DNA of 64,000 nucleotides. Origin: Osmia lignaria lignaria (taxonomy: Eukaryota; Arthropoda; Insecta; Hymenoptera; Megachilidae). The stretch covers positions 6,944,001-7,008,000 of the forward strand of contig NW_027478161.1 of assembly GCF_051020975.1 (NCBI RefSeq). The letters run 5' to 3'. Positions within the stretch are counted from its first letter, which is position 1. Each line of letters starts with the position of its first letter. The notes under the pieces are model-generated. The model made no database searches and had not been told where the DNA came from. It saw nothing but the letters and a program-made list of their open reading frames with translations. Positions 1 to 11,265 of this stretch are shown in pieces. Made by a program: the position numbers and the translations under genes.

Positions 1-139
1 TTTTAAATATCTTGATATATCTCGAGAACTACGCATCTGATCAAAAAATATCATAGAACATAAAAAGTAGGAAACTTAATTCTCTACAAAAAAGGTCTCT
101 TAACATTTTGCCATAGCTCGCTTCGTTTCCGAGATATTT

Positions 140-283
140 GCAGATTTATCTCAAGGGAAGGGGCCTGACGGACATATTTCGAGATATTTCTTCTTCTTGT
201 TGTTCTTCTTCTGCACAGCTAAGCTGGAAGTGGCATTTGCGGCTCGCACTAGTGCAGAGTTATCTCAAAGAAAGGGGCCACGG
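140..283 (+). repeat. Internal duplicated segment within the unit (114-bp spacing)
   Basis: Phases 140-165 and 254-279 align without gaps at 23 of 26 positions, with mismatches at 145, 155 and 157. After a 2-base gap both copies continue with ACGG. The shared core reads TATCTCAA, three variable bases, then AAGGGGCC minus or plus small changes. The pair occurs in every unit, so the duplication predates amplification of the 322-bp unit. It suggests the unit was assembled from shorter, roughly 110-bp building blocks, though the flanks no longer align convincingly. Confidence 0.8.
187..212 (+). repeat. Pyrimidine-rich TTC tract present in every unit
   Basis: Twenty-four of 26 bases are pyrimidines, as TTC triplets broken only by G at 199 and 202. 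The minus strand is a GAA-rich purine tract. The tract recurs about 199 times with 322-bp spacing and is among the least variable parts of the unit. Visible changes are a T-to-C giving CTTCCTCT in many G and Bk units, and GTTGATC in units 40, 54, 72 and 93. A role in protein binding or unusual DNA structure is possible but not shown. Confidence 0.8.
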
Positions 284-3220
284 TGTTTCTGTATCTCTAT
301 TATGTTGGTGCGGCTTCGGAACTTTTAAATATCTTGATATATCTCGAGAACTACGCATCTGATCAAAAAATATCATACAACATAAAAAGTAGGAAACTTA
401 ATTCTCTACAAAAAAGGTCTCTTAACATTTTGCCATAGCTCGCTTCGTTTCCGAGATATTTGCAGATTTATCTCAAGGGAAGGGGCCTGACGGACATATT
501 TCGAGATATTTCTTCTTCTTGTTGTTCTTCTTCTGCACAGCTAAGCTGGAAGTGGCATTTACAGCTCGCAATAGTGCAGAGTTATCTCAAAGAAAGGGGC
601 CACGGTGTTTCTGTATCTCTATTATGTTGGTGCGGCTTCGGAACTTTTAAATATCTTGATATATCTCGAGAACTACGCCTCTGATCAAAAAATATCATAG
701 AACATAAAAAGTAGGAAACTTAATTCTCTACAAAAGAGGTCTCTTAACATTTTGCCATAGCTCGCTTCGTTTCCGAGATATTTGCAGATTTATCTCAAGG
801 GAAGGGGCCTGACGGACATATTTCGAGATATTTCTTCTTCTTGTTGTTCTTCTTCTGCACAGCTAAGCTGGAAGTGGCATTTGCGGCTCGCACTATAGCA
901 GAGTTATCTCAAAGAAAGGGGCCACGGTGTTTCTGTATCTCTATTATGTTGGTGCGGCTTCGGAACTTTTAAATATCTCGATATATCTCGAAAACTACGC
1001 TTCTGATCAAAAAATATCATAGAACATAAATTGTAGGAAACATAATTCTCTACAAAAAAGGTCTCTCAACATTTTGCCATAGCTCGCTTCGTTTCCGAGA
1101 TATTTGCAGATATATCTCAAGGGCAGGGGCCTGACGGACATATTTCGAGGTATTTCTTCTTCTTGTTGTTCTTCTTCTGCACAGCTAAGCTGGAAGTGGC
1201 ATTTACAGCTCGCAATAGTGCAGAGTTATCTCAAACAAAGGGGCCACGGCGTTTCTGTATCTCTATTATGTTGGTGCGGCTTCGGAACTTTTAAATATCT
1301 TGATATATCTCGAGAACTGCGCATCTGATCAAGAAATATCATAGAACATAAAAAGTAGGAAACTTAATTCTCTACAAAAAAGGTCTCTTAACATTTTGCC
1401 ATAGCTCGCTTCGTTTCCGAGATATTTGCAGATTTATCTCAAGGGAAGGGGCCTAACGGACATATTTCGAGATATTTCTTCTTCTTGTTGTTCTTCTTCT
1501 GCACAGCTAAGCTGGAAGTGGCATTTGCGGCTCGCACTATTGCAGAGTTATCTCAAAGAAAGGGGCCACGGTGTTTCTGTATCTCTATTATGTTGGTGCG
1601 GCTTCGGAACTTTTAAATATCTTGATATATCTCGAGAACTACGCATCTGATCAAAAAATATCATACAACATAAAAAGTAGGAAACTTAATTCTCTACAAA
1701 AAAGGTCTCTTAACATTTTGCCATAGCTCGCTTCGTTTCCGAGATATTTGCAGATTTATCTCAAGGGAAGGGGCCTGACGGACATATTTCGAGATATTTC
1801 TTCTTCTTGTTGTTCTTCTTCTGCACAGCTAAGCTGGAAGTGGCATTTGCGGCTCGCACTACTGCAGAGTTATCTCAAAGAAAGGGGCCAGGGTGTTTCT
1901 GTATCTCTATTATGTTGGTGCGGCTTCGGAACTTTTAAATATCTTGATATATCTCGAGAACTACGCATCTGATCAAAAAATATCATAGAACATAAAAAGT
2001 AGGAAACTTAATTCTCTACAAAAAAGGTCTCTTAACATTTTGCCATAGCTCGCTTCGTTTCCGAGATATTTGCAGATTTATCTCAAGGGAAGGGGCCTGA
2101 CGGACATATTTCGAGATATTTCTTCTTCTTGTTGTTCTTCTTCTGCACAGCTAAGCTGGAAGTGGCATTTGCGGCTCGCACTATAGCAGAGTTATCTCAA
2201 AGAAAGGGGCCACGGTGTTTCTGTATCTCTATTATGTTGGTGCGGCTTCGGAACTTTTAAATATCTCGATATATCTCGAAAACTACGCTTCTGATCAAAA
2301 AATATCATAGAACATAAATTGTAGGAAACATAATTCTCTACAAAAAAGGTCTCTCAACATTTTGCCATAGCTCGCTTCGTTTCCGAGATATTTGCAGATA
2401 TATCTCAAGGGCAGGGGCCTGACGGACATATTTCGAGGTATTTCTTCTTCTTGTTGTTCTTCTTCTGCACAGCTAAGCTGGAAGTGGCATTTACAGCTCG
2501 CAATAGTGCAGAGTTATCTCAAACAAAGGGGCCACGGCGTTTCTGTATCTCTATTATGTTGGTGCGGCTTCGGAACTTTTAAATATCTTGATATATCTCG
2601 AGAACTGCGCATCTGATCAAGAAATATCATAGAACATAAAAAGTAGGAAACTTAATTCTCTACAAAAAAGGTCTCTTAACATTTTGCCATAGCTCGCTTC
2701 GTTTCCGAGATATTTGCAGATTTATCTCAAGGGAAGGGGCCTAACGGACATATTTCGAGATATTTCTTCTTCTTGTTGTTCTTCTTCTGCACAGCTAAGC
2801 TGGAAGTGGCATTTGCGGCTCGCACTATTGCAGAGTTATCTCAAAGAAAGGGGCCACGGTGTTTCTGTATCTCTATTATGTTGGTGCGGCTTCGGAACTT
2901 TTAAATATCTTGATATATCTCGAGAACTACGCATCTGATCAAAAAATATCATAGAACATAAAAAGTAGGAAACTTAATTCTCTACAAAAAAGGTCTCTTA
3001 ACATTTTGCCATACCTCGCTTCGTTTCCGAGATATTTGCAGATTTATCTCAAGGGAAGGGGCCTGACGGACATATTTCGAGATATTTCTTCTTCTTGTTG
3101 TTCTTCTTCTGCACAGCTAAGCTGGAAGTGGCATTTGCGGCTCGCACTAGTGCAGAGTTATCTCAAAGAAAGGGGCCACGGTGTTTCTGTATCTGTATTA
3201 TGTTGGTGCGGCTTCGGAAC

Positions 3221-6200
3221 TTTTAAATATCTTGATATATCTCGAGAACTACGCATCAGATCAAAAAATATCATACAACATAAAAAGTAGGAAACTTAAT
3301 TCTGTACAAAAAAGGTCTCTTAACATTTTGCCATAGCTCGCTTCGTTTCCGAGATATTTGCAGATTTATCTCAAGGGAAGGGGCCTGACGGACATATTTC
3401 GAGATATTTCTTCTTCTTGTTGTTCTTCTTCTGCACAGCTAAGCTGGAAGTGGCATTTGCGGCTCGCACTATTGCAGAGTTATCTCAAAGAAAGGGGCCA
3501 CGGTGTTTCTGTATCTCTATTATGTTGGTGCGGCTTCGGAACTTTTAAATATCTCGATATATCTCGAAAACTACGCTTCTGATCAAAAAATATCATAGTA
3601 CATAAATTGTAGGAAACATAATTCTCTACAAAAAAGGTCTCTCAACATTTTGCCATAGCTCGCTTCGTTTCCGAGATATTTGCAGATTTATCTCAAGGGA
3701 AGGGGCCTGTCGGACATATTTCGAGATATTTCTTCTTCTTGTTGTTCTTCTTCTGCACAGCTAAGCTGGAAGTGGCATTTGCGGCTCGCACTAGTGCAGA
3801 GTTATCTCAAAGAAAGGGGCCACGGTGTTTCGGTATCTCTATTATGTTGGTGCGGCTTCGGAACTTTTAAATATCTCGATATATCTCGAAAACTACGCTT
3901 CTGATCGAAAAATATCATAGAACATAAATTGTAGGAAACATAATTCTCTACAAAAAACGTCTCTTAACATTTTGCCATAGCTCGCTTCGTTTCCGAGATA
4001 TTTGCAGATTCAGCTCAAAGGAACGGGCCTGACGGACATATTTCGAGATACTTCTTTTTCTTGTTGTTCTTCCTCTGCACAGCTAAGCTGGAAGTGGCAT
4101 TTGCAGCTCGCAATAGTGCAGAGTTATCTCAAAGAAAGGGGCCACGGTGTTTCTGTATCTCTATTATGTTGGTGCGGCTTCGGAACTTTTAAATATCTTG
4201 ATATATCTCGAGAACTACGCATCTGATCAAAAAATATCATAGAACATAAAAAGTAGGAAACTTAATTCTCTACAAAAAAGGTCTCTTAACATTTTGCCAT
4301 AGCTCGCTTCGTTTCCGAGATATTTGCAGATTTATCTCAAGGGAAGGGGCCTGACGGACATATTTCGAGATGTTTCTTCTTCTTGTTGTTCTTCTTCTGC
4401 ACAGCTAAGCTGGAAGTGGCATTTGCGGCTCGCACTAGTGCAGAGTTATCTCAAAGAAAGGGGCCACGGTGTTTCTGTATCTGTATTATGTTGGTGCGGC
4501 TTCGGCACTTTTAAATATCTTGATATATCTCGAGAACTACGCATCTGATCAAAAAATATCATAGAAGATAAAAAGTAGGAAACTTAATTCTCTACAAAAA
4601 AGGTCTCTTAACATTTCGCCATAGCTCGCTTCGTTTCCGAGATATTTGCAGATTTATCTCAAGGGAAGGGGCCTGTCGGACATATTTCGAGATATTTCTT
4701 CTTCTTGTTGTTCTTCTTCTGCACAGCTAAGCTGGAAGTGGCATTTGCGGCTCGCACTAGTGCAGAGTTATCTCAAAGAAAGGGGCCACGGTGTTTCGGT
4801 ATCTCTATTATGTTGGTGCGGCTTCGGAACTTTTAAATATCTCGTTATATCTCGAAAACTACGCTTCTGATCGAAAAATATCATAGAACATAAATTGTAG
4901 GAAACATAATTCTCTACACAAAAGGTCTCTTAACATTTTGCCATAGCTCGCTTCGTTTCCGAGATATTTGCAGATTTATCTCAAGGGAAGGGGCCTGACG
5001 GACATATTTCGAGATATTTCTTCTTCTTGTTGTTCTTCTTCTGCACAGCTAAGCTGGAAGTGGCATTTGCGGCTCGCACTAGTGCAGAGTTATCTCAAAG
5101 AAAGGGGCCACGGTGTTTCTGTATCTCTATTATGTTAGTGCGGCTTCGGAACTTTTAAATATCTTGATATATCTCGAGAACTACGCATCTGATCAAAAAA
5201 TATCATAGAACATAAAAAGTAGGAAACTTAATTCTCTACAAAAAAGGTCTCTTAACATTTTGCCATAGCTCGCTTCGTTTCCGAGATATTTGCAGATTTA
5301 TCTCAAGGGAAGGGGCCTGACGGACATATTTCGAGATATTTCTTCTTCTTGTTGTTCTTCTTCTGCACAGCTAAGCTGGAAGTGGCATTTGCGGCTCGCA
5401 CTATTGCAGAGTTATCTCAAAGAAAGGGGCCACGGTGTTTCTGTATCTCTATTATGTTGGTGCGGCTTCGGAACTTTTAAATATCTTGATATATCTCGAG
5501 AACTACGCATCTGATCAAAAAATATCATAGAACATAAAAAGTAGGAAACTTAATTCTCTACAAAAAAGGTCTCTTAACATTTTGCCATAGCTCGCTTCGT
5601 TTCCGAGATATTTGCAGATTTATCTCAAGGGAAGGGGCCTGACGGACATATTTCGAGATATTTCTTCTTCTTGTTGTTCTTCTTCTGCACAGCTAAGCTG
5701 GAAGTGGCATTTGCGGCCCGCACTATTGCAGAGTTATCTCAAAGAAAGGGGCCACGGTGTTTCTGTATCTCTATTATGTTGGTGCGGCTTCGGAACTTTT
5801 AAATATCTCGTTATATCTCGAAAACTACGCTTCTGATCGAAAAATATCATAGAACATAAATTGTAGGAAACATAATTCTCTACACAAAAGGTCTCTTAAC
5901 ATTTTGCCATAGCTCGCTTCGTTTCCGAGATATTTGCAGATTTATCTCAAGGGAAGGGGCCTGACGGACATATTTCGAGATATTTCTTCTTCTTGTTGTT
6001 CTTCTTCTGCACAGCTAAGCTGGAAGTGGCATTTGCGGCTCGCACTAGTGCAGAGTTATCTCAAAGAAAGGGGCCACGGTGTTTCTGTATCTCTATTATG
6101 TTGGTGCGGCTTCGGAACTTTTAAATATCTTGATATATCTCGAGAACTACGCATCTGATCAAAAAATATCATAGAACATAAAAAGTAGGAAACTTAATTC

Positions 6201-6440
6201 TCTACAAAAAAGGTCTCTTAACATTTTGCCATAGCTCGCTTCGTTTCCGAGATATTTGCAGATTTATCTCAAGGGAAGGGGCCTGACGGACATATTTCGA
6301 GATATTTCTTCTTCTTGTTGTTCTTCTTCTGCACAGCTAAGCTGGAAGTGGCATTTGCGGCTCGCACTATTGCAGAGTTATCTCAAAGAAAGGGGCCACG
6401 GTGTTTCTGTATCTCTATTATGTTGGTGCGGCTTCGGAAC
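3221..6440. repeat. Units 11-20: 3-unit (966-bp) periodic region
   Basis: Order: Lk, Bk, G, Bv, Bk, B, Le, Lk, Be, Le. Units 12 and 15 share CCTGTCGG, TTTCGGTATC and GATCGAAAAAT, exactly 966 bp apart. Units 15 and 18 share CTCGTTATATC and CTACACAAAAGG, also 966 bp apart. This implies successive three-unit duplications, roughly 4830-5700 copied to 5796-6660. Unit 13 (3865-4186) is the first full-length G unit. Unit 16 carries TATGTTAGTG near 5131, a private change. Confidence 0.8.
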
Positions 6441-8691
6441 TTTTAAATATCTTGATATATCTCGAGAACTACGCATCTGATCAAAAAATATCATAGAACA
6501 TAAAAAGTAGGAAACTTAATTCTCTACAAAAAAGGTCTCTTAACATTTTGCCATAGCTCGCTTCGTTTCCGAGATATTTGCAGATTTATCTCAAGGGAAG
6601 GGGCCTGACGGACATATTTCGAGATATTTCTTCTTCTTGTTGTTCTTCTTCTGCACAGCTAAGCTGGAAGTGGCATTTGCGGCTCGCACTATTGCAGAGT
6701 TATCTCAAAGAAAGGGGCCACGGTGTTTCTGTATCTCTATTATGTTGGTGCGGCTTCGGAACTTTTAAATATCTCGATATATCTCGAAAACTACGCTTCT
6801 GATCAAAAAATATCATAGAACATAAATTGTAGAAAACATAATTCTCTACAAAAAAGGTCTCTCAACATTTTGCCATAGCTCGCTTCGTTTCCGAGATATT
6901 TGCAGATATATCTCAAGGGCAGGGGCCTGACGGACATATTTCGAGATATTTCTTCTTCTTGTTGTTCTTCTTCTGCACAGCTAAGCTGGAAGTGGCATTT
7001 ACAGCTCGCAATAGTGCAGAGTTATCTCAAAGAAAGGGGCCACGGTGTTTCTGTATCTCTATTATGTTGGTGCGGCTTCGGAACTTTTAAATATCTTGAT
7101 ATATCTCGAGAACTACGCATCTGATCAAAAAATATCATAGAACATAAAAAGTAGGAAACTTAATGCTCTACAAAAAAGGTCTCTTAACATTTTGCCATAG
7201 CTCGCTTCGTTTCCGAGATATTTGCAGATTTATCTCAAGGGAAGGGGCCTAACGGACATATTTCGAGAAGTTTCTTCTTCTTGTTGTTCTTCTTCTGCAC
7301 AGCTAAGCTGGAAGTGGCATTTGCGGCTCGCACTAGTGCACAGTTATCTCAAAGAAAGGGGCCACGGTGTTTCTGTATCTCTAATATGTTGGTGCGGCTT
7401 CGGAACTTTTAAGTATCTCGATATATCTCGAAAACTACGCTTCTGATCAAAAAATATCATAGAACATAAATTGTAGGAAACATAATTCTCTACAAAAAAG
7501 GTCTCTTAACATTTTGCCATAGCTCGCTTCGTTTCCGAGATATTTGCAGATTCAGCTCAAAGGAACTGGCCTGACGGACATATTTCGAGATATTTCTTCT
7601 TCTTGTTGTTCTTGCTCTGCACAGCTAAGCTGGAAGTGGCATTTGCAGCTCGCAATAGTGCAGAGTTATCTCAAAGAAAGGGGCCACGGTGTTTCTGTAT
7701 CTATTATGTTGGTGCGGCTTCGGAACTTTTAAATATCTTGATATATCTCGAGAACTACGCATCTGATCAAAAAATATCATAGAACATAAAAAGTAGGAAA
7801 CTTAATTCTCTACAAAAAAGGTCTCTTAACATTTTCCATAGCTCGCTTCGTTTCCGAGATATTTGCAGATTTATCTCAAGGGAAGGGGCCTGACGGACAT
7901 ATTTCGAGATATTTCTTCTTCTTGTTGTTCTTCTTCTGCACAGCTAAGCTGGAAGTGGTATTTGCGGCTCGCACTAGTGCAGAGTTATCTCAAAGAAAGG
8001 GGCCACGGTGTTTCTGTATCTCTATTATGTTGGTGCGGCTTCGGAACTTTTAAATATCTCGATATATCTCGAAAACTACGCTTCTGATCAAAAAATATCA
8101 TAGAACATAAATTGTAGGAAACATAATTCTCTACAAAAAAGGTCTCTCAACATTTTGCCATAGCTCGCTTCGTTTCCGAGATATTTGCAGATTTATCTCA
8201 AGGGAAGGGGCCTGTCGGACATATTTCGAGATATTTCTTCTTCTTGTTGTTCTTCTTCTGCACAGCTAAGCTGGAAGTGGCATTTGCGGCTCGCACTAGT
8301 GCAGAGTTATCTCAAAGAAAGGGGCCACGGTGTTTCGGTATCTCTATTATGTTGGTGCGGCTTCGGAACTTTTAGATATCTTGATATATCTCGAGAACTA
8401 CGCATCTGATCAAAAAATATCATAGAACATAAAAAGTAGGAAACTTAATTCTCCACAAATAAGGTCTCTTAAGATTTTGCCATAGCTCGCTTCGTTTCCG
8501 AGATATTTGCAGATTTATCTCAAGGGAAGGGGCCTGACGGACATATTTCGAGATATTTCTTCTTCTTGTTGGTCTTCTTCTGCACAGCTAAGCTGGACGT
8601 GGCATTTACAGCTCGCAATAGTGCAGAGTTATCTCAAAGAAAGGGGCCACGGTGTTTCTGTATCTCTATTATGTTGGTGCGGCTTCGGAAC
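6441..8691. repeat. Units 21-27: early form of the Q-X-G2 trio
   Basis: Order: Lk, Q, X-like, G2, Bk, Be, Q-like. Units 22-24 look like a variant of the Q-X-G2 trio that recurs downstream. Unit 23 has the X marks GAAGTTTC, TGCACAG, CTAATATG and AAGTATCTCG but keeps B-type TTTGCGGCTCGCACTAG. Unit 24 has the 2-bp loss (TGTATCTATTATG). Unit 25 lacks one G (ATTTTCCATAG near 7836). Unit 26 repeats the CCTGTCGG and CGGTATC marks of units 12 and 15. Unit 27 has private changes GTTGGTC and CTGGACG. Confidence 0.8.
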
Positions 8692-9335
8692 TTTTAAATA
8701 TCTTGATATATCTCGAGAACTACGCATCTGATCAAAAAATATCATAGAACATAAAAAGTAGGAAACTTAATGCTCTACAAAAAAGGTCTCTTAACATTTT
8801 GCCATAGCTCGCTTCGTTTCCGAGATATTTGCAGATTTATCTCAAGGGAAGGGGCCTGACGGACATATTTCGAGATATTTCTTCTTCTTGTTGTTCTTCT
8901 TCTGCACAGCTAAGCTGGAAGTGGCATTTGCGGCTCGCACTATTGCAGAGTTATCTCAAAGAAAGGGGCCACGGTGTTTCTGTATCTCTATTATGTTGGT
9001 GCGGCTTCGGAACTTTTAAATATCTCGATATATCTCGAAAACTACGCTTCTGATCAAAAAATATCATAGAACATAAATTGTAGGAAACATAATTCTCTAC
9101 AAAAAAGGTCTCTCAACATTTTGCCATAGCTCGCTTCGTTTCCGAGATATTTGCAGATATATCTCAAGGGCAGGGGCCTGACGGACATATTTCGAGATAT
9201 TTCTTCTTCTTGTTGTTCTTCTTCTGCACAGCTAAGCTGGAAGTGGCATTTACAGCTCGCAATAGTGCAGAGTTATCTCAAAGAAAGGGGCCACGGTGTT
9301 TCTGTATCTCTATTATGTTGGTGCGGCTTCGGAAC

Positions 9336-9657
9336 TTTTAAATATCTTGATATATCTCGAGAACTACGCATCTGATCAAAAAATATCATAGAACATAAAA
9401 AGTAGGAAACTTAATTCTCTACAAAAAAGGTCTCTTAACATTTTGCCATAGCTCGCTTCGTTTCCGAGATATTTGCAGATTTATCTCAAGGGAAGGGGCC
9501 TAACGGACATATTTCGAGAAGTTTCTTCTTCTTGTTGTTCTTCTTCTGCACAGCTAAGCTGGAAGTGGCTTTAGCGGCTCGCAATAGTGCACAGTTATCT
9601 CAAAGAAAGGGGCCACGGTGTTTCTGTATCTCTAATATGTTGGTGCGGCTTCGGAAC
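9336..9657 (+). repeat. Class X unit (exemplar)
   Basis: Marks: CCTAACGG, GAAGTTTC instead of GATATTTC, TTTAGCGGCTCGCAATAG, TGCACAG, CTAATATG and TTAAGTATCTCG. Other copies start at 18672, 19636, 26073, 33799, 36695 and 51827, with an early relative at 7085. Every copy is followed directly by a G2 unit. Copies at 33799, 36695 and 51827 have GGCATTAGC rather than GGCTTTAGC. Confidence 0.85.
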
Positions 9658-9977
9658 TTTTAAGTATCTCGATATATCTCGAAAACTACGCTTCTGATCA
9701 AAAAATATCATAGAACATAAATTGTAGGAAACATAATTCTCTACAAAAAACGTCTCTTAACATTTTGCCATAGCTCGCTTCGTTTCCGAGATATTTGCAG
9801 ATTCAGCTCAAAGGAACTGGCCTGACGGACATATTTCGAGATATTTCTTCTTCTTGTTGTTCTTCCTCTGCACAGCTAAGCTGGAAGTGGCATTTGCAGC
9901 TCGCAATAGTGCAGAGTTATCTCAAAGAAAGGGGCCACGGGGTTTCTGTATCTATTATGTTGGTGCGGCTTCGGAAC
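9658..9977 (+). repeat. Class G2 unit, 320 bp (exemplar)
   Basis: A G-type unit (CAGCTCAAAGGAACTGG) with one CT pair missing, giving TGTATCTATTATG where other units have TGTATCTCTATTATG. Further copies start at 7407, 18994, 19958, 26395, 34121, 37017 and 52149. The same loss in all eight points to one event that was then spread by copying. Copies at 9658, 18994, 19958 and 26395 also have CACGGGG. Those at 7407, 34121, 37017 and 52149 keep CACGGTG. Confidence 0.9.
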
Positions 9978-10299
9978 TTTTAAATATCTCGATATATCTC
10001 GAAAACTACGCTTCTGATCAAAAAATATCATAGAACATAAATTGTAGGAAACATAAGTCTCTACAAAAAAGGTCTCTCAACATTTTGCCATAGCTCGCTT
10101 CGTTTCCGAGATATTTGCAGATATATCTCAAGGGCAGGGGCCTGACGGACATATTTCGAGATATTTCTTCTTCTTGTTGTTCTTCTTCTGCACAGCTAAG
10201 CTGGAAGTGGCATTTACAGCTCGCAATAGTGCAGAGTTATCTCAAAGAAAGGGGCCACGGTGTTTCTGTATCTCTATTATGTTGGTGCGGCTTCGGAAC

Positions 10300-10621
10300 T
10301 TTTAAATATCTTGATATATCTCGAGAACTACGCATCTGATCAAAAAATATCATAGAACATAAAAAGTAGGAAACTTAATTCTCTACAAAAAAGGTCTCTT
10401 AACATTTTGCCATAGCTCGCTTCGTTTCCGAGATATTTGCAGATTTATCTCAAGGGAAGGGGCCTAACGGACATATTTCGAGATATTTCTTCTTCTTGTT
10501 GTTCTTCTTCTGCACAGCTAAACTGGAAGTGGCATTTCCAGCTCGCAATAGTGCAGAGTTATCTCAAAGAAAGGAGCCACGGTGTTTCTGTATCTCTATT
10601 ATGTTGGTGCGGCTTCGGAAC
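10300..10621 (+). repeat. Class N unit (exemplar)
   Basis: Marks: CTAAACTGG, GCATTTCCAGCTCGCAATAG and usually AAAGGAGCCACGG. Other copies start at 15130, 20600, 24141, 31223, 34763, 37659, 52791, 56333, 58587, 60841 and 62773. Several follow a B unit with CTCTATAAAAAAGG, which is specific to that join. Confidence 0.85.
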
Positions 10622-10943
10622 TTTTAAATATCTTGATATATCTCGAGAACTACGCATCTGATCAAAAAATATCATAGAACATAAAAAGTAGGAAACTTAA
10701 TTCTCTACAAAAAAGGTCTCTTAACATTTTGCCATAGCTCGCTTCGTTTCCAAGATATTTGCAGATTTATCTCAATGGAAGGGGCCTGACGGGCATATTT
10801 CGAGATATATCTTCTTCTTGTTGTTCTTCTTCTGCACAGCTAAGCTGGAAGTGGCATTTGCAGCGCGCAATAGTGCAGAGTTATCTCAAAGAAAGGGGCC
10901 ACGGTGTTTCTGTATCTCTATTATGTTGGTGCGGCTTCGGAAC
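10622..10943 (+). repeat. Class T unit (exemplar)
   Basis: Marks: TTTCCAAGATATTTG, CAATGGAAGGGGCC, GACGGGCATATTTC, GATATATCTTC and GCAGCGCGCAATAG. The next unit opens with ATCCGATC in place of ATCTGATC. Full copies start at 20922 and 53113. A T head fused to an Lf tail lies at 37981. The class occurs only inside the 11-unit repeat and its derivative. Confidence 0.85.
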
Positions 10944-11265
10944 TTTTAAATATCTTGATATATCTCGAGAACTACGCATCCGATCAAAAAATATCATAGA
11001 ACATAAAAAGTAGGAAACTTAATTCTCTACAAAAAAGGTCTCTTAACATTTTGCCATAGCTCGCTTCGTTTCCGAGATATTTGCAGATTTATCTCAAGGG
11101 AAGGGGCCTGACGGACATATTTCGAGATATTTCTTCTTCTTGTTGTTCTTCTTCTGCACAGCTAAGCTGGAAGTGGCATTTGCGGCTCGCACTAGTGCAG
11201 AGTTATCTCAAAGAAAGGGGCCACGGTGTTTCTGTATCTGTATTATGTAGGTGCGGCTTCGGAAC

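Larger units (their letters stand above)
1..322 (+). repeat. Reference satellite unit (class B, e tail)
   Basis: Used here as the phase reference. Composition by hand count is 62 C, 66 G, about 40% G+C. Phases 1-120 are A+T rich (about 29% G+C) with A-runs at 43-48, 62-66 and 88-93. Phases 121-300 are richer (about 45% G+C). Three short palindromes sit near the start: GATATATC at 14-21, TCTCGAGA (XhoI core) at 20-27 and TGATCA (BclI) at 38-43. An ACTAGT (SpeI) site at 248-253 defines class B. A pyrimidine-rich tract lies at 187-212. Phases 140-165 and 254-279 are a diverged internal duplication. The unit has no ATG-initiated frame of note and its length is not a multiple of three. Confidence 0.95.
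1..3220. repeat. Units 1-10: 4-unit (1,288-bp) duplication region
   Basis: Order of classes: Be, Q-like, C, Q, Le, Le, C, Q, Le, Bv. Units 3-5 and 7-9 form a duplicated trio 1,288 bp apart. Shared rare marks are CACTATAGC (units 3 and 7), TTTCGAGGTATT with CAAACAAAGG (units 4 and 8), and AACTGCGCATCTGATCAAG at 1316 and 2604. The match runs from about 740 to 1655 and from about 2028 to 2943. Unit 6 carries CTGCAG (PstI) at 1862-1867, the only one I noticed. Unit 10 has CATACCTCG in place of CATAGCTCG. Confidence 0.85.

Noticed and set aside
121..137. CENP-B box
   Set aside because: Phases 122-126 give TTCGT as in the box start, but the required central A and the CGGG part are missing.
38..171. 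Hammerhead ribozyme, as in some other satellites of about 330 bp
   Set aside because: The conserved core CTGANGA is absent. The nearest are CTGATCA and CTGACGG, both lacking needed bases, and I found no matching minus-strand core.
1..322. tRNA- or 5S-derived repeat (pol III boxes)
   Set aside because: No B-box-like GGTTCGAANCC sequence and no cloverleaf were seen.
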